Assembly: GCA_027623555.1 (NCBI GenBank) | Contig: JAQBSZ010000008.1 | Location: 1-64,000 of the forward strand | Length of the DNA: 64,000 bases | DNA from: Pseudomonadota bacterium | GTDB taxonomy: Bacteria > Pseudomonadota > Gammaproteobacteria > Pseudomonadales > Pseudohongiellaceae | Direction of reading: 5' to 3' | In this document: positions 7,110-15,804 of the stretch, in pieces | Numbering within the stretch: position 1 is the stretch's first letter | Layout: every line of letters starts with the position of its first letter | The notes under the pieces: generated by a model | The model's database searches: none | What the model was told of the DNA's origin: nothing | The model's input: the letters and a program-made list of their open reading frames with translations, nothing else | Program-made: the position numbers and the translations under genes

Positions 7110-7475
7110 ATGTCACGTCAACATCAGGAGCTACCCCTTCCGGTACAGCGGTTGCTGCGTAAGCTTGGCAGAGACCTGCGTGAGGCACGTCTGCGTCGGC
7201 GCCTATCCACCACGCTCATGGCGGCCCGCGCCTCTATCAGTCGCACGACGCTGGGCAAAATTGAAAAGGGAGACGCCGGAGTGTCGCTGGGCAGCTATGC
7301 CACCGTGATGTTCGTACTTGGCCTGGCGGACAACTTTGGCGAGGTCGCCGATGCCCGTAACGACGCGGTGGGCCTGGAGCTGGCCGAAGAGCAGCTCCCC
7401 CAACGCATTCGCCAGCGCCACGCCAGCAAAGCCGCCCTGGATCAGGGCCGCCCCAGGGGCAAAAGCGAGAGCTAG
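7110..7475 (+). CDS. hipB: HipB-type antitoxin (XRE helix-turn-helix)
   Basis: 121 residues. A Cro/C1 helix-turn-helix lies at about residues 15-70 (LGRDLREARLRRRLSTTLMAARASISRTTLGKIEKGDAGVS), followed by a HipB-like SYATVMFVLGL helix and a charged tail. Antitoxin and repressor of the following toxin gene, from which it is separated by 4 bases. The Shine-Dalgarno sequence is weak, common in autorepressed antitoxins. An inverted repeat lies just upstream. Confidence 0.85.
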   Translation: MSRQHQELPLPVQRLLRKLGRDLREARLRRRLSTTLMAARASISRTTLGKIEKGDAGVSLGSYATVMFVLGLADNFGEVADARNDAVGLELAEEQLPQRIRQRHASKAALDQGRPRGKSES

Positions 7476-7479
7476 ACTC

Positions 7480-8730
7480 ATGAACACAGAAGCATTGGTA
7501 TATGCAGACATCGGCGGCCAGCCAGTATTGGTCGGCAGGCTGTGGACTCGTGTGCGCAAAGACCGGGAAAGTGCCTCATTTGAATACGACGAACAGTGGC
7601 TGACACACCCCGACCGGTTTGCAATGGAACCGGCGCTGGCGTTGGGTCCTGGCGCGTTTCATACCCCCGCCGGACAAGTACTCTTTGGCGCTCTGGGAGA
7701 CTCCGCGCCTGAACGTTGGGGTAGAGTGTTGATGCGCCGGGCGGAGCGCCGCCGTGCCGAACTTGCCCGGGAAACACCGCGCTCGCTGCGCGAGATTGAC
7801 TACCTGCTTGGTGTGAATGACCTGTCACGTCAGGGTGCTTTGCGCTTTACCCAGGATTCGCAAGGGCCCTTCCTCGCCGACACGGCCCAAGCCATTCCAC
7901 CCCTCCTCGAGTTGCCGCGGCTGCTGTCCGCCGCCGACCGCTTTGCCAGCGAAACTGATAATGATGACGACCTGCGGTTATTGCTTGCCCCCGGATCTTC
8001 GCTGGGCGGTGCGCGCCCGAAGGCTTCCATCATCGACCGCGAGGGCCACCTGGCTATTGCCAAATTTCCGCATAGCAACGACGAGATAAACACGGTGCGG
8101 TGGGAAGCCGTCACACTGCAACTCGCTCAGGCAGCCGCTATTCCCGTGCCGGTGTGGCGGCTGGAAACTGTGGAGGACAAGACAGTGCTCATCGTGCGCC
8201 GATTCGATCGTGCCGGGACCTTGCGTATTCCGTTTCTGTCCGCTATGAGCCTGTTGGGCGCGAAAGACAATGAGATGCACAGCTACCTCGAATTTGTCGA
8301 TGCCCTGCGCCAGTTCGGGGCCTCCCCACAAGCTGACATGCAACAGTTATGGCGACGGATCGTGTTCAACGTGCTTGTTTCCAACACCGATGATCACCTG
8401 CGTAACCACGGCTTTCTGTACGCCGGGCCTGAGGGTTGGCGCCTGTCCCCGGCTTACGACCTCAACCCGGTGCCGATAGATCTGAAACCGCGTATGCTTA
8501 GCACCGCCATCACCGAAGACGATAATAGCGCCTCGCTGCAACTCGCTCTTGGGGTAGCCGCGTATTTTGGGCTGAAGCAAGTGAAAGCCGAGGAAATCGC
8601 GCGCGAGGTGGCTGCTACCGTGTCAACCTGGCGGCAGGTTGCTGCCAAGCTGGGCCTGTCGGCGGCTGAGATTGAGCGCATGGCCTCGGCTTTCGAACAC
8701 GTCGACCTGCAGGAGGCGTTGGCACTGTAA
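7480..8730 (+). CDS. hipA: HipA-family serine/threonine kinase toxin
   Basis: 416 residues from the ATG at 7480, four bases after hipB. HipA kinases phosphorylate aminoacyl-tRNA synthetases or other targets and cause growth arrest. The N-terminal subdomain (FGALGDSAPERWGR) is followed by the Gly-rich loop PGSSLGGARPK at 171-181, the AIAKF lysine near 195, the catalytic SNTDDHLRNHGF at 301-312 and SPAYDLNP with the metal-binding Asp near 327. All key residues are present, so the kinase is probably active. A longer frame from 7318 overlaps hipB and is not the start. Confidence 0.88.
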   Translation: MNTEALVYADIGGQPVLVGRLWTRVRKDRESASFEYDEQWLTHPDRFAMEPALALGPGAFHTPAGQVLFGALGDSAPERWGRVLMRRAERRRAELARETPRSLREIDYLLGVNDLSRQGALRFTQDSQGPFLADTAQAIPPLLELPRLLSAADRFASETDNDDDLRLLLAPGSSLGGARPKASIIDREGHLAIAKFPHSNDEINTVRWEAVTLQLAQAAAIPVPVWRLETVEDKTVLIVRRFDRAGTLRIPFLSAMSLLGAKDNEMHSYLEFVDALRQFGASPQADMQQLWRRIVFNVLVSNTDDHLRNHGFLYAGPEGWRLSPAYDLNPVPIDLKPRMLSTAITEDDNSASLQLALGVAAYFGLKQVKAEEIAREVAATVSTWRQVAAKLGLSAAEIERMASAFEHVDLQEALAL

Positions 8731-9137
8731 ATACCCCTCCGTTGCCGCTGTCGATGTCAGACTACAGCAATAGTGCTGAATCCTGTTGATTGGTGATTTG
8801 GTCTATTGTTAACAACAGAGAACCGCTAAGGAGGCTCTATACTTCTTGCATTGGTAACGCTGACCGTATGATTTTTATGAATATATACTCCCCCGAGTTC
8901 AACAGGTAGGCGGCCAATGCCATGCTGGCCAAAAAGATCAGTTGCAGCAATGAAATCGCCAACTCAGCTGAAAAGCCTGGTGCGGATGAGGTGCACGTGC
9001 AGCGCGAGAATGGCCGCACTGAAGCGCACCGGACTTCGATGGGATTAAATCCAAGCTAAAAAGCAAGCAAGACCAAACCCTAGCAGGTGCGACAATAAGA
9101 GCAGTACTTGTAAAATACCGGCTCACTGGAGAAATTG
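8731..9137. other. Non-coding stretch between hipA and the solo hicB
   Basis: No supported gene on either strand. A short minus-strand frame around 8837-9019 contains a hydrophobic run but no start signal or family resemblance. A HicA partner for the downstream HicB is not present here. Confidence 0.35.
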
Positions 9138-9350
9138 ATGTTCAAGTACGAAACAACCATCTACTGGAGTTCAAGCGACGCGTGTTTTATCGCCGAAATA
9201 CCTGAGTTGCCGGGGTGTATGGCGCATGGAGATTCCTATGAAATGGCGTTGAGAAACCTTCAGGAAGCCGCGCAACTGTGGATTGAAACTGCCAAAGAAT
9301 GTGGCGAGGTAATTCCCGAACCGCGAGATCATCGATTACTCCAAGCCTGA
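9138..9350 (+). CDS. HicB-family antitoxin, solo
   Basis: 70 residues from the ATG at 9138, with GGAG 6 bases before it. The motif YWSSSDACFIAEIPELPGCMAHGDSYEMALRNLQEAAQLWIETA is the compact HicB partial RNase-H fold; there is no C-terminal DNA-binding domain. The sequence closely follows the very common solo HicB type. No hicA lies next to it on either side, so it may act in trans, or its toxin was lost. Confidence 0.8.
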   Translation: MFKYETTIYWSSSDACFIAEIPELPGCMAHGDSYEMALRNLQEAAQLWIETAKECGEVIPEPRDHRLLQA

Positions 9351-9354
9351 TCCG

Positions 9355-9377
9355 CCGGCCAGTCATCGCCTGGCCGG
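9355..9377 (+). terminator. GC-rich hairpin after the solo hicB
   Basis: Arms CCGGCCAG and CTGGCCGG form an 8-bp perfect stem with a 7-base loop, 5 bases after the hicB stop. There is no T-run, so it is at best a weak terminator or an mRNA-stabilising hairpin. Confidence 0.3.
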
Positions 9378-9487
9378 GCATCATTCTGGCTCGGTCGTTA
9401 GCCACTTCGATTCGACTTATAGCGAGTCATTTAGACTTCTGACAGGCAACCCTGGTTCGCTTCACTTGGCTCAAATTAATACCCGAA

Positions 9488-9560
9488 TTGTTGACAATGC
9501 GCTTGAATTAATCGCCTTACCTCCGCATAATCGGCATCTTATTCGAATAATTGTTGACAT
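9488..9560. promoter_or_regulatory. Paired TTGTTGACA dyads before the GntR gene
   Basis: TTGTTGACAA at 9488-9497 and TTGTTGACAT at 9551-9560 lie 63 bp apart, near six helical turns, just before the GntR start. The same TTGTTGACAA precedes the truncated GntR twin at 6736-6745. The half-sites TTGT and ACAA around two bases are the sort of short dyad bound by GntR/FadR-type proteins. An autoregulatory operator is inferred; the element also contains a TTGACA -35-like hexamer. Confidence 0.4.
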
Positions 9561-9570
9561 ATTGCAGATT

Positions 9571-10305
9571 ATGGAAAGCGGCGCACCTCTAAAATCCAGC
9601 ACCCTCGCCGACTCCGTCTTCGACCGGCTCCGCACCGCCATCGTCAAAGGCGAACTCCCTCCCGGCTCCAAGGTCAACGAACCCCAACTCAGCAAACAAT
9701 ATGGCATCTCCAGGGGGCCGCTGCGTGAGGCGATCCGGCGCCTGGAAGGCTGCAAGCTGGTGGAGATTAAACCTAATGCAGGCGCTAAGGTCATCTCTCT
9801 AAACAGAGAGCAAGCCATTGAAATATATGAGATAAGGGAATCATTGGAAGGCCTGGCCTGTCGCCTGGCGGCGGCCAAAGCGTCGGCAGACGACTGCCTG
9901 GCGCTGCGCGAATTGCTGGCCAAGCACGAGCAGCAGATTGAATCAGCCGATGGGCGGCTCTACTACCAGAAAGAAGGAGATCTCGATTTTCATTACCTGA
10001 TTATCCAGCTAAGTGGCAATACTCGCCTGTTTAACCTGCTCTGCGGCGAGCTGTATCACCTGCTGCGGCTCTACCGCGTTCAAACCAGCAGTGAACCCTC
10101 CCGTCCGGTGCAGGCTTTCAAGGAACACCACCAGATTGTGGATGCCATCGAGAATCAGGATGCGGAACTGGCAGAGCTTTTGATGAAGCGGCATATCGCC
10201 CACGCCAGGCATGCCTTGATGACCAGGCTGGATACTGACCCGGTGTCTGGGAAGTACCAGGACTCAGCGATTACCAGGATTAAGGTGGCCGGCGGTGAAG
10301 TGTGA
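9571..10305 (+). CDS. GntR-family (FadR type) regulator, likely of the prp genes
   Basis: 244 residues from the ATG at 9571. Residues 12-75 are a GntR winged helix (VFDRLRTAIVKGELPPGSKVNEPQLSK, ISRGPLREAIRRLE). The rest is an FCD effector domain with the metal-binding pattern: Asp/His in GDLDFHYLI, His in KEHHQIVDAI and His in MKRHIAHARHA. It is divergent in role from the sigma-54 PrpR of enterics but matches the GntR regulators placed before prpBC in Pseudomonas-like bacteria. Probably responds to a methylcitrate-cycle intermediate. The effector is inferred from context. Confidence 0.82.
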   Translation: MESGAPLKSSTLADSVFDRLRTAIVKGELPPGSKVNEPQLSKQYGISRGPLREAIRRLEGCKLVEIKPNAGAKVISLNREQAIEIYEIRESLEGLACRLAAAKASADDCLALRELLAKHEQQIESADGRLYYQKEGDLDFHYLIIQLSGNTRLFNLLCGELYHLLRLYRVQTSSEPSRPVQAFKEHHQIVDAIENQDAELAELLMKRHIAHARHALMTRLDTDPVSGKYQDSAITRIKVAGGEV

Positions 10306-10489
10306 GTAACATCACAAAATTTTTTTTCATTTATTACAGTAGGTTATAATTCAATTTTAAAATAAATAGTACGAATATTAGCAAGATAGTGAATCTTGGG
10401 CAGATTAGAGGGTTGAGAGCGGCAACTAACAGGCCTACGCCCGTATTTAGTGGCCTACAGGCGGCCCGGCCATGAGCCAGAGAATAAAA

Positions 10490-10505
10490 TGTGATGCCAA
10501 TCACA
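10490..10505. promoter_or_regulatory. CRP/Vfr-type binding site upstream of prpB
   Basis: TGTGA-N6-TCACA, a perfect match to both half-sites of the CRP consensus, centred 74 bp before the prpB start in an AT-rich leader. The distance suits class I or II activation depending on where transcription starts. Suggests that propionate catabolism here is under cAMP control. Prediction by consensus only. Confidence 0.55.
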
Positions 10506-10571
10506 ACTATTTACCAGTTTAAAATCATATAGTTAAAGGAATAACCTGAGACTTGAATCAAGAGAAGAGCA

Positions 10572-11456
10572 ATGAGTACACCATCACCCGGCCTGAGCTT
10601 TCGCCAGGCCCTTGCAAAGCACAAGCCGCTGCAGATTGTGGGGGCCATCAACGCCTACTGCGCCATGCTGGCCGAAGATTCCGGCCACGACGCCATCTAT
10701 CTGTCCGGCGGTGGCGTTGCCAATGCCTCCTATGGTCTGCCGGATCTGGGGATTACCAGCCTCAATGACGTCATTACCGATGTCGAACGCATCTGCAATG
10801 CCACCGATATCCCGCTGCTGGTTGATATAGACACTGGCTGGGGTGGCGCCTTCAATATCAGCCGCACGATCAAGGCCATGGAAAAAGCCGGCGCGGCAGC
10901 AGTGCACCTGGAAGACCAGGTCGCCCAGAAACGCTGTGGCCACCAGCCGAATAAGGCCATCGTCAGCCAGGCGGAGATGGTAGATCGAGTCAAGGCAGCT
11001 GTTGATGCTAAGATTGACACGAATTTCGTGGTAATGGCGCGGACCGATGCACTGGCCGTGGAAGGCATCGAGGCCGCCATTGCGCGAGCCATCGCCTGTG
11101 TTGAGGCCGGTGCTGATGCGATCTTTCCGGAGGCGGTTCTGGAGCTGGATCAGTACCGGCAATTCGTCGAGGCCGTGAACGTGCCGGTGCTTGCCAATAT
11201 CACTGAATTTGGCCAGACCCCGCTGTTTAATTGCGCCGAATTGGCCAACGTGGGTGTGGCCATGGTGCTCTACCCGTTAAGCGCGTTTCGGGCCATGAGC
11301 AAGGTGGCGCTGGAGGTGTACCAGACAATCGCGATTAATGGCGATCAGAAGGCGGTAGTGGATAAGATGCAGACCCGCTCTGAGCTTTATGAGGTGCTGG
11401 GATACCATGCTTATGAGGCCAAACTTGATGATTTGTTTGCAGAAGAAACTGAATAA
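10572..11456 (+). CDS. prpB: 2-methylisocitrate lyase
   Basis: 294 residues, the usual PrpB length. Cleaves 2-methylisocitrate to pyruvate and succinate, the last step of the methylcitrate cycle, in the cytoplasm. Visible are [16 protein letters not shown] near the N-terminus, [10 protein letters not shown] with the Mg-binding Asp, and the catalytic QKRCGH loop at about 118-123 typical of this subgroup of the isocitrate lyase superfamily. First gene of prpB-prpC-prpD, downstream of the GntR regulator. Confidence 0.93.
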   Translation: MSTPSPGLSFRQALAKHKPLQIVGAINAYCAMLAEDSGHDAIYLSGGGVANASYGLPDLGITSLNDVITDVERICNATDIPLLVDIDTGWGGAFNISRTIKAMEKAGAAAVHLEDQVAQKRCGHQPNKAIVSQAEMVDRVKAAVDAKIDTNFVVMARTDALAVEGIEAAIARAIACVEAGADAIFPEAVLELDQYRQFVEAVNVPVLANITEFGQTPLFNCAELANVGVAMVLYPLSAFRAMSKVALEVYQTIAINGDQKAVVDKMQTRSELYEVLGYHAYEAKLDDLFAEETE

Positions 11457-11558
11457 TTTCATAGTGTAAGAGACTTAATTAACTCCTAAATGATAAAAAG
11501 AATAACCATCACCTGCGCAGGCTGGTGATCAAGTGAAGAACCCAATCGGAGACTGACG

Positions 11559-12683
11559 ATGGCAGATAAAAAACTCGGCGGCGCGGGCCTCAGGGGTCAG
11601 GTAGCCGGAGAAACCGCCCTCTGTACCGTGGACAAGACCGGTTCCGGCCTGACTTACCGCGGCCTGGACATCAGTGTGCTGGCGGAGCACGCGAAATTCG
11701 AGGAAGTGGCCCATTTACTGCTCAAAGGGCACCTGCCCACGCAGAAAGAGTTGGACGCTTATATCAGTAAAATCATCTCGTTACGTGATCTTCCTCAGAA
11801 GCTGAAAGACGTGCTTGAGCGAATTCCGGCCAGCGCCCATCCCATGGATGTCATGCGCACGGGCTGCTCCATGCTGGGCAATCTGGAGGGTGAAGCTGAC
11901 TTCTCCGAACAGGATGAGGTCGCCGACCGCCTGCTGGCGGCTTTGCCCTCGATCATCTGCTATTGGTACAAGTTCTCTCACGAGGGCACGCGCATCGATA
12001 CCGCCCTGGCGGATGTCTCCATCGGCGTCCATTTTTTGCATATGTTGAGCGGCAAAGCACCGAATGAGTTGTTCTCGCAGGTGATGAACGTGTCCCTGGT
12101 CCTGTATGCCGAGCACGAGTTCAATGCCTCGACCTTTGCGGCCCGGGTGTGCGCCTCCACCCTGTCGGACATGCATTCCTGCATTACCACGGCCATCGGC
12201 ACCCTGCGCGGGCCACTGCATGGCGGCGCCAACGAGGCCGCCATGGACATGATCGAAAACTGGTCGAGCCCGGATGAAGCCGAGAAAGCGCTGCTGGGCA
12301 TGCTGGAGCGGAAAGAGAAGGTAATGGGCTTCGGCCATGCCGTGTACAGCAAATCGGATCCGCGCAACGCCATTATCAAGGGCTGGGCCGAGAAACTGGC
12401 CGCACAGGCCGGCGATAAGGTGCTTTACCCGGTTTCGGTGCGCTGTGAGGAGGTGATGTGGCGGGAGAAGAAGCTGTTCTGCAATGCCGACTTCTTTCAT
12501 GCGCCGGCTTACCATTTCCTGGGCATTCCAACGAAGCTGTTCACACCGATCTTCGTCATGTCACGAGTGACAGGTTGGGCAGCGCACGTGAAGGAGCAAC
12601 GGGCGGACAACCGCATTATTAGGCCGAGTGCAGACTATATAGGACCTGAGACGGCTGAGTGGGTGGATATTCAGGATCGATAG
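11559..12683 (+). CDS. prpC: 2-methylcitrate synthase
   Basis: 374 residues with GGAG before the ATG. Condenses propionyl-CoA with oxaloacetate. Citrate-synthase fold: GLTYRGLDI near residue 29, the GPLHGGANEAAMDM segment with a catalytic His, MGFGHAVY with the second His, and SVRCEEVMW/FFHAPAYHFLGIP near the C-terminal Asp/Arg region. Short, propionyl-type length rather than the longer GltA. It lies 102 bases after prpB with no terminator between, so it is probably co-transcribed. Confidence 0.93.
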   Translation: MADKKLGGAGLRGQVAGETALCTVDKTGSGLTYRGLDISVLAEHAKFEEVAHLLLKGHLPTQKELDAYISKIISLRDLPQKLKDVLERIPASAHPMDVMRTGCSMLGNLEGEADFSEQDEVADRLLAALPSIICYWYKFSHEGTRIDTALADVSIGVHFLHMLSGKAPNELFSQVMNVSLVLYAEHEFNASTFAARVCASTLSDMHSCITTAIGTLRGPLHGGANEAAMDMIENWSSPDEAEKALLGMLERKEKVMGFGHAVYSKSDPRNAIIKGWAEKLAAQAGDKVLYPVSVRCEEVMWREKKLFCNADFFHAPAYHFLGIPTKLFTPIFVMSRVTGWAAHVKEQRADNRIIRPSADYIGPETAEWVDIQDR

Positions 12684-12741
12684 TGGTCATAACTGATTGA
12701 TTCAGAGTGCTTTTCGGATTTGTCCAACCTTCGGATTAAGG

Positions 12742-12792
12742 GGTACCGGTGGGCATTTCCCCGCAAGCGGGGCCCCTTTTCCCACCGGCACC
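12742..12792. repeat. Nested hairpin element between prpC and prpD
   Basis: Outer arms GGTACCGGTGGG (12742-12753) and CCCACCGGCACC (12781-12792) pair with one mismatch; inside is a second hairpin, CCCCGC and GCGGGG with an AA loop (12759-12772). A single copy in this window. It could act as a transcript-end or processing signal for prpBC, or be a small mobile repeat. No T-run follows, so it is not a standard terminator. Confidence 0.55.
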
Positions 12793-13100
12793 ATCACGAG
12801 ACTGGAACGGGAGTGGTTTCGCTCTGCTCTGGGATCAGTTCCCTGGCAGCGTGCCAAGTTGGCGCTGACCCAAACTTGGGGAGAGAATGCTGTGAAATGG
12901 CCCGTTGAGGCCCATTCCTCGGCTGTTGACACGTGATGGCCGTGGGTTTTGATGATGGGTTTCGATGACGGGTTTCGATGCGAGAGATTTGGGATAATGC
13001 CACGCGGGATTGCTGGAAGCTGCTTGGTGATGATTTAGTGTTGATTTATTAGATAACTGTTTGAAATAAATAGAATTAAGATGAGTGGGTGTGCAATAGC
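12793..13100. other. Non-coding stretch before prpD
   Basis: Together with the hairpin element this makes a 417-base gap between prpC and prpD, unusually long inside a prp operon. No gene seen. GGGTTT(C/T)GATG units are repeated at 12953-12980. A separate prpD promoter may lie here. Confidence 0.35.
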
Positions 13101-14549
13101 ATGACAAGTAATGTTGATTTAAATACCCGTCCCGAGCCAGATCAGGTGCTCGTGGACATTGCGAATTATGTGTGTGACTACAAGATCACGTCCGCTGAGG
13201 CTTACAACACAGCCCGCAACTGCCTGATGGATACGCTGGGCTGTGGTTTCCTGGCGCTGAGATTCCCTGAATGCACGAAATTACTGGGCCCGCTGGTGCC
13301 AGGCACCGTGGTGCCCAACGGCGCCAGGGTGCCTGGCACCCAGTTTCGGTTGGATCCGGTGAAGGCGGCCTGGGATATTGGCTGCATTATTCGCTGGCTG
13401 GACTATAACGACACCTGGCTGGCCGCCGAATGGGGCCATCCTTCCGATAACCTCGGCGCTATTCTGGCGGTGGCCGATTACCTGTCGCAGCAGCGGGTCG
13501 CGGCCGGTAAAGCGCCCCTGACTATGCGGGACGTACTGACCGCGATGATCAAAGCCCATGAGATTCAAGGGGTTATCGCGCTGGAGAACAGTTTTAATCG
13601 GGTCGGGCTCTGCCATGTCCTGCTGGTACGGGTGGCCTCTACGGCTGTGGTGACGCGAATGCTGGGCGGCACGCGTGAGCAGATCATTGATGCCCTGTCC
13701 CAGGCCTGGCTGGACGGCTCCAGCCTGCGTACTTATCGCCATGCCCCGAATGCCGGGCCCCGTAAGTCCTGGGCGGCCGGCGATGCTACCGCCCGGGCGG
13801 TGCGCCTGGCCGACCTGACCCTGCGGGGCGAGATTGGCTATCCGAGCGTACTTACTGCTCCTACCTGGGGCTTCTATGATGTGTCATTCAATGGTAAATC
13901 CTTTTCATTTACAAGATCTTATGAAAGCTATGTGATGGAGAATATTCTATTCAAGATCTCCTTTCCGGCCGAGTTTCATGCCCAGACTGCCGCCGAGGCC
14001 GCCGTGCACTTGCACCCGGAGGTGAAGAACCGCCTGCATGAGATCGCCAAGATCGTCATTCATACCCATGAGTCCGCCATCCGCATCATCTCCAAGGTGG
14101 GGCCGCTGAATAACCCGGCCGACCGGGATCACTGCCTGCAATATATGACGGCGGTGCCGCTGGCTTTCGGCAATCTGGTGGCTGAACACTATGAAGACGG
14201 CTTCCATGCGGCTCACCCCATCATCGATGAACTGCGCAAGAAGATGGAAATCCACGAGAATCCGACCTATACCAAGGAATACCTGGAGCCGCGCAAGCGC
14301 TCTATTGCGAACGCTTTGCAGGTCTACTTCAAGGACGGCAACAGCACCAAACAGGTGGAAATCGACTACCCGGTGGGCCACCGACGCCGTCGGGAAGAAG
14401 GCATACCCCTGCTGGAAGAGAAATTCCAGGCCAACCTGGCCACCCGCTTCCCCGCCAGGCGCAGTGCGCAGATCTATGCGCTGTGCAAGGATCAGGCGCG
14501 GCTCGAGCAGACTGCCGTTAACGAATTCATGGAATTGCTGGTGATTTGA
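13101..14549 (+). CDS. prpD: 2-methylcitrate dehydratase
   Basis: 482 residues from the ATG at 13101; a GTG four codons earlier is possible. MmgE/PrpD family: [24 protein letters not shown] at the start and [23 protein letters not shown] near residue 100 are hallmarks of true PrpD. Dehydrates 2-methylcitrate to 2-methyl-cis-aconitate without an iron-sulfur cluster. No acnD or prpF is present, so this is the PrpD-type cycle and an aconitase from elsewhere must rehydrate the product. Its last 23 bases overlap a decayed vapC frame on the other strand. Confidence 0.92.
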   Translation: MTSNVDLNTRPEPDQVLVDIANYVCDYKITSAEAYNTARNCLMDTLGCGFLALRFPECTKLLGPLVPGTVVPNGARVPGTQFRLDPVKAAWDIGCIIRWLDYNDTWLAAEWGHPSDNLGAILAVADYLSQQRVAAGKAPLTMRDVLTAMIKAHEIQGVIALENSFNRVGLCHVLLVRVASTAVVTRMLGGTREQIIDALSQAWLDGSSLRTYRHAPNAGPRKSWAAGDATARAVRLADLTLRGEIGYPSVLTAPTWGFYDVSFNGKSFSFTRSYESYVMENILFKISFPAEFHAQTAAEAAVHLHPEVKNRLHEIAKIVIHTHESAIRIISKVGPLNNPADRDHCLQYMTAVPLAFGNLVAEHYEDGFHAAHPIIDELRKKMEIHENPTYTKEYLEPRKRSIANALQVYFKDGNSTKQVEIDYPVGHRRRREEGIPLLEEKFQANLATRFPARRSAQIYALCKDQARLEQTAVNEFMELLVI

Positions 14550-15041
14550 GCCTGATTTTGACTAAATCGAGTATGTGTAGACAGTAGAGCGATCGATAGC
14601 GACAAGAAGATGGTTTATGAAGCCAGGGCCTGTTAACCCTGAAATCGCCATTGCAAGCTTCCAGTTTGCCCAGGTGATCTACAAAGGGCTGGAAGTCCCT
14701 GTCAGAGAAGAGCAGCGGGAGTCCTCGCTCAATACAGAACGTAGCGATGATTACAGCCGCTGTCTTTCGAATAGTGATGCCTTTTTTACGCAGAAACCGG
14801 TAGTTTTCGGCACTTTTCAGAGCCATCTCTTTACCAAGTATTTCAAAGAGTTGCAATTCATTCAGTAACATCTTTGCCAGCTTATAGTCCCTGTCAGTCC
14901 TGAAGCCCAGCAGCACTTCTTAAGACTTAGATCGCCGATAAAAAGCGGTTGTTTTCCAAGCAATACATCCAATCTGCTGGTTTGCGCGGTCTGCCTGCCA
15001 ATGAAGAAGTCAATCCAGACACTGGAATCCACCAGGATCAA
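14527..15041 (-). pseudogene. vapC: Frameshifted VapC PIN toxin
   Basis: The N-terminal part in one frame, from TTG 15041 after GGAGG, reads LILVDSSVWIDFFIGRQTAQTSRLD and then FIGDLSL. The family continues (T)EVLLGFRTDRDYKLAK, found in the next frame from about 14919. One base appears to be missing near 14920. The second frame keeps the later acidic residues (AAVIIATFCIE, LLFSDRDFQPF) but has no stop at the usual place and runs into prpD. Most likely inactive. A programmed frameshift or assembly error is less likely but possible. Confidence 0.75.
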
Positions 15042-15232
15042 GGCGAGCCTCCCATTTCATCGAGATTTCCCTGCCACTGCAGCTGTCCCTTTTAGGCCTT
15101 AATTTTTTCCTGTTTCTTAAGTTGAATCAGTGTCTTTAGCCCCAATTCAACGGCGGCTTTTTTTGTGGAAAGCCCGGTAATTTCCAACGCTTCACCCATA
15201 AGGGCGTCATCAATATCAATATTGGTACGCAT
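15038..15232 (-). pseudogene. vapB: VapB antitoxin with premature stop
   Basis: ATG 15232 opens MRTNIDIDDALMGEALEITGL, the ribbon-helix-helix type VapB start, and TKKAAVELGLKTLIQLKKQE follows. A TAA at 15092-15094 ends the frame after 46 residues, yet the same frame goes on with KGQLQWQGNLDEM, the normal toxin-binding tail of this family, to a TGA at 15038 that overlaps the vapC start. One codon has become a stop. The DNA-binding half may survive and still bind the operator upstream. Confidence 0.75.
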
Positions 15233-15274
15233 GTCATCCACCCACCTTTAACTGCTCCAGTTTACATTGCAGTG

Positions 15275-15304
15275 ATGTGTATAATTACTCGCTGGTATAC
15301 ACAT
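15275..15304. promoter_or_regulatory. Inverted repeat upstream of vapB
   Basis: ATGTGTATA (15275-15283) and TATACACAT (15296-15304) are perfect 9-bp arms around 12 bp, 43 bases before the vapB start. Position and symmetry fit a VapB operator. It remains intact although both genes are damaged. Confidence 0.5.
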
Positions 15305-15804
15305 AATTATCGGTGCCTGGATTATTAGGGTGAACCCAGCAAGGAGTAAGTTTAGGAGAACACGCCGCTTCCTGCTCACTTTACCGCTGCTATACCCTCT
15401 GCAACCGCTTCTTTGTCTATAGCTCAGGCGAATACCAATGTAGAGTGGCAATACACACCAGCGACTTCACTGCTGCGCAATAATCGGCCCTGCGTAAAAT
15501 CCCTAAAGCTGAGCGGCCGATCTGCCGTTATTGTCTAGTAAGTCGATTAGACAGTGGCAGCCCAGGCGGAATCCCCAATCATCCCCTCAGGGTTTCCGTC
15601 AGGTCTCCTAACAGGCATTATCAGGCTACCGCTCAACTAAGTATTTACTAACCATTTCGAACTAATATGTTGAAGTGGAGAGTCTCTTTTTGAATATAAC
15701 ACCTTAACACCTCATCGTTTTTCCGTAACTCGCCTAGAATTTACTTTAAGTATTAGTGTGATGCACTTCACATTAGTGCCCACGCCACTTCCGGGTTCGC
15801 GAAC
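15305..15804. other. Non-coding stretch
   Basis: No gene, RNA or clear repeat can be supported on either strand in these 500 bases. Confidence 0.35.

Noticed and set aside
7318-7479. Extended hipA starting inside hipB
   Set aside because: The HipA family starts at the ATG at 7480, four bases after hipB; the longer frame reads antitoxin sequence out of frame.
8837-9126. Short minus-strand frames between hipA and hicB
   Set aside because: No start signals or recognisable motifs; not supported as genes.
11781-12515. Long minus-strand frame inside prpC
   Set aside because: A shadow of the prpC codon pattern; composition is unnatural and prpC is certain.
13290-13340. Palindromic words GGTGCCAGGCACC and GGTGCCTGGCACC inside prpD, same as the pncC upstream palindrome
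   Set aside because: Here they encode the conserved PrpD segment with repeated Val-Pro-Gly-Thr; the match is explained by codon choice.
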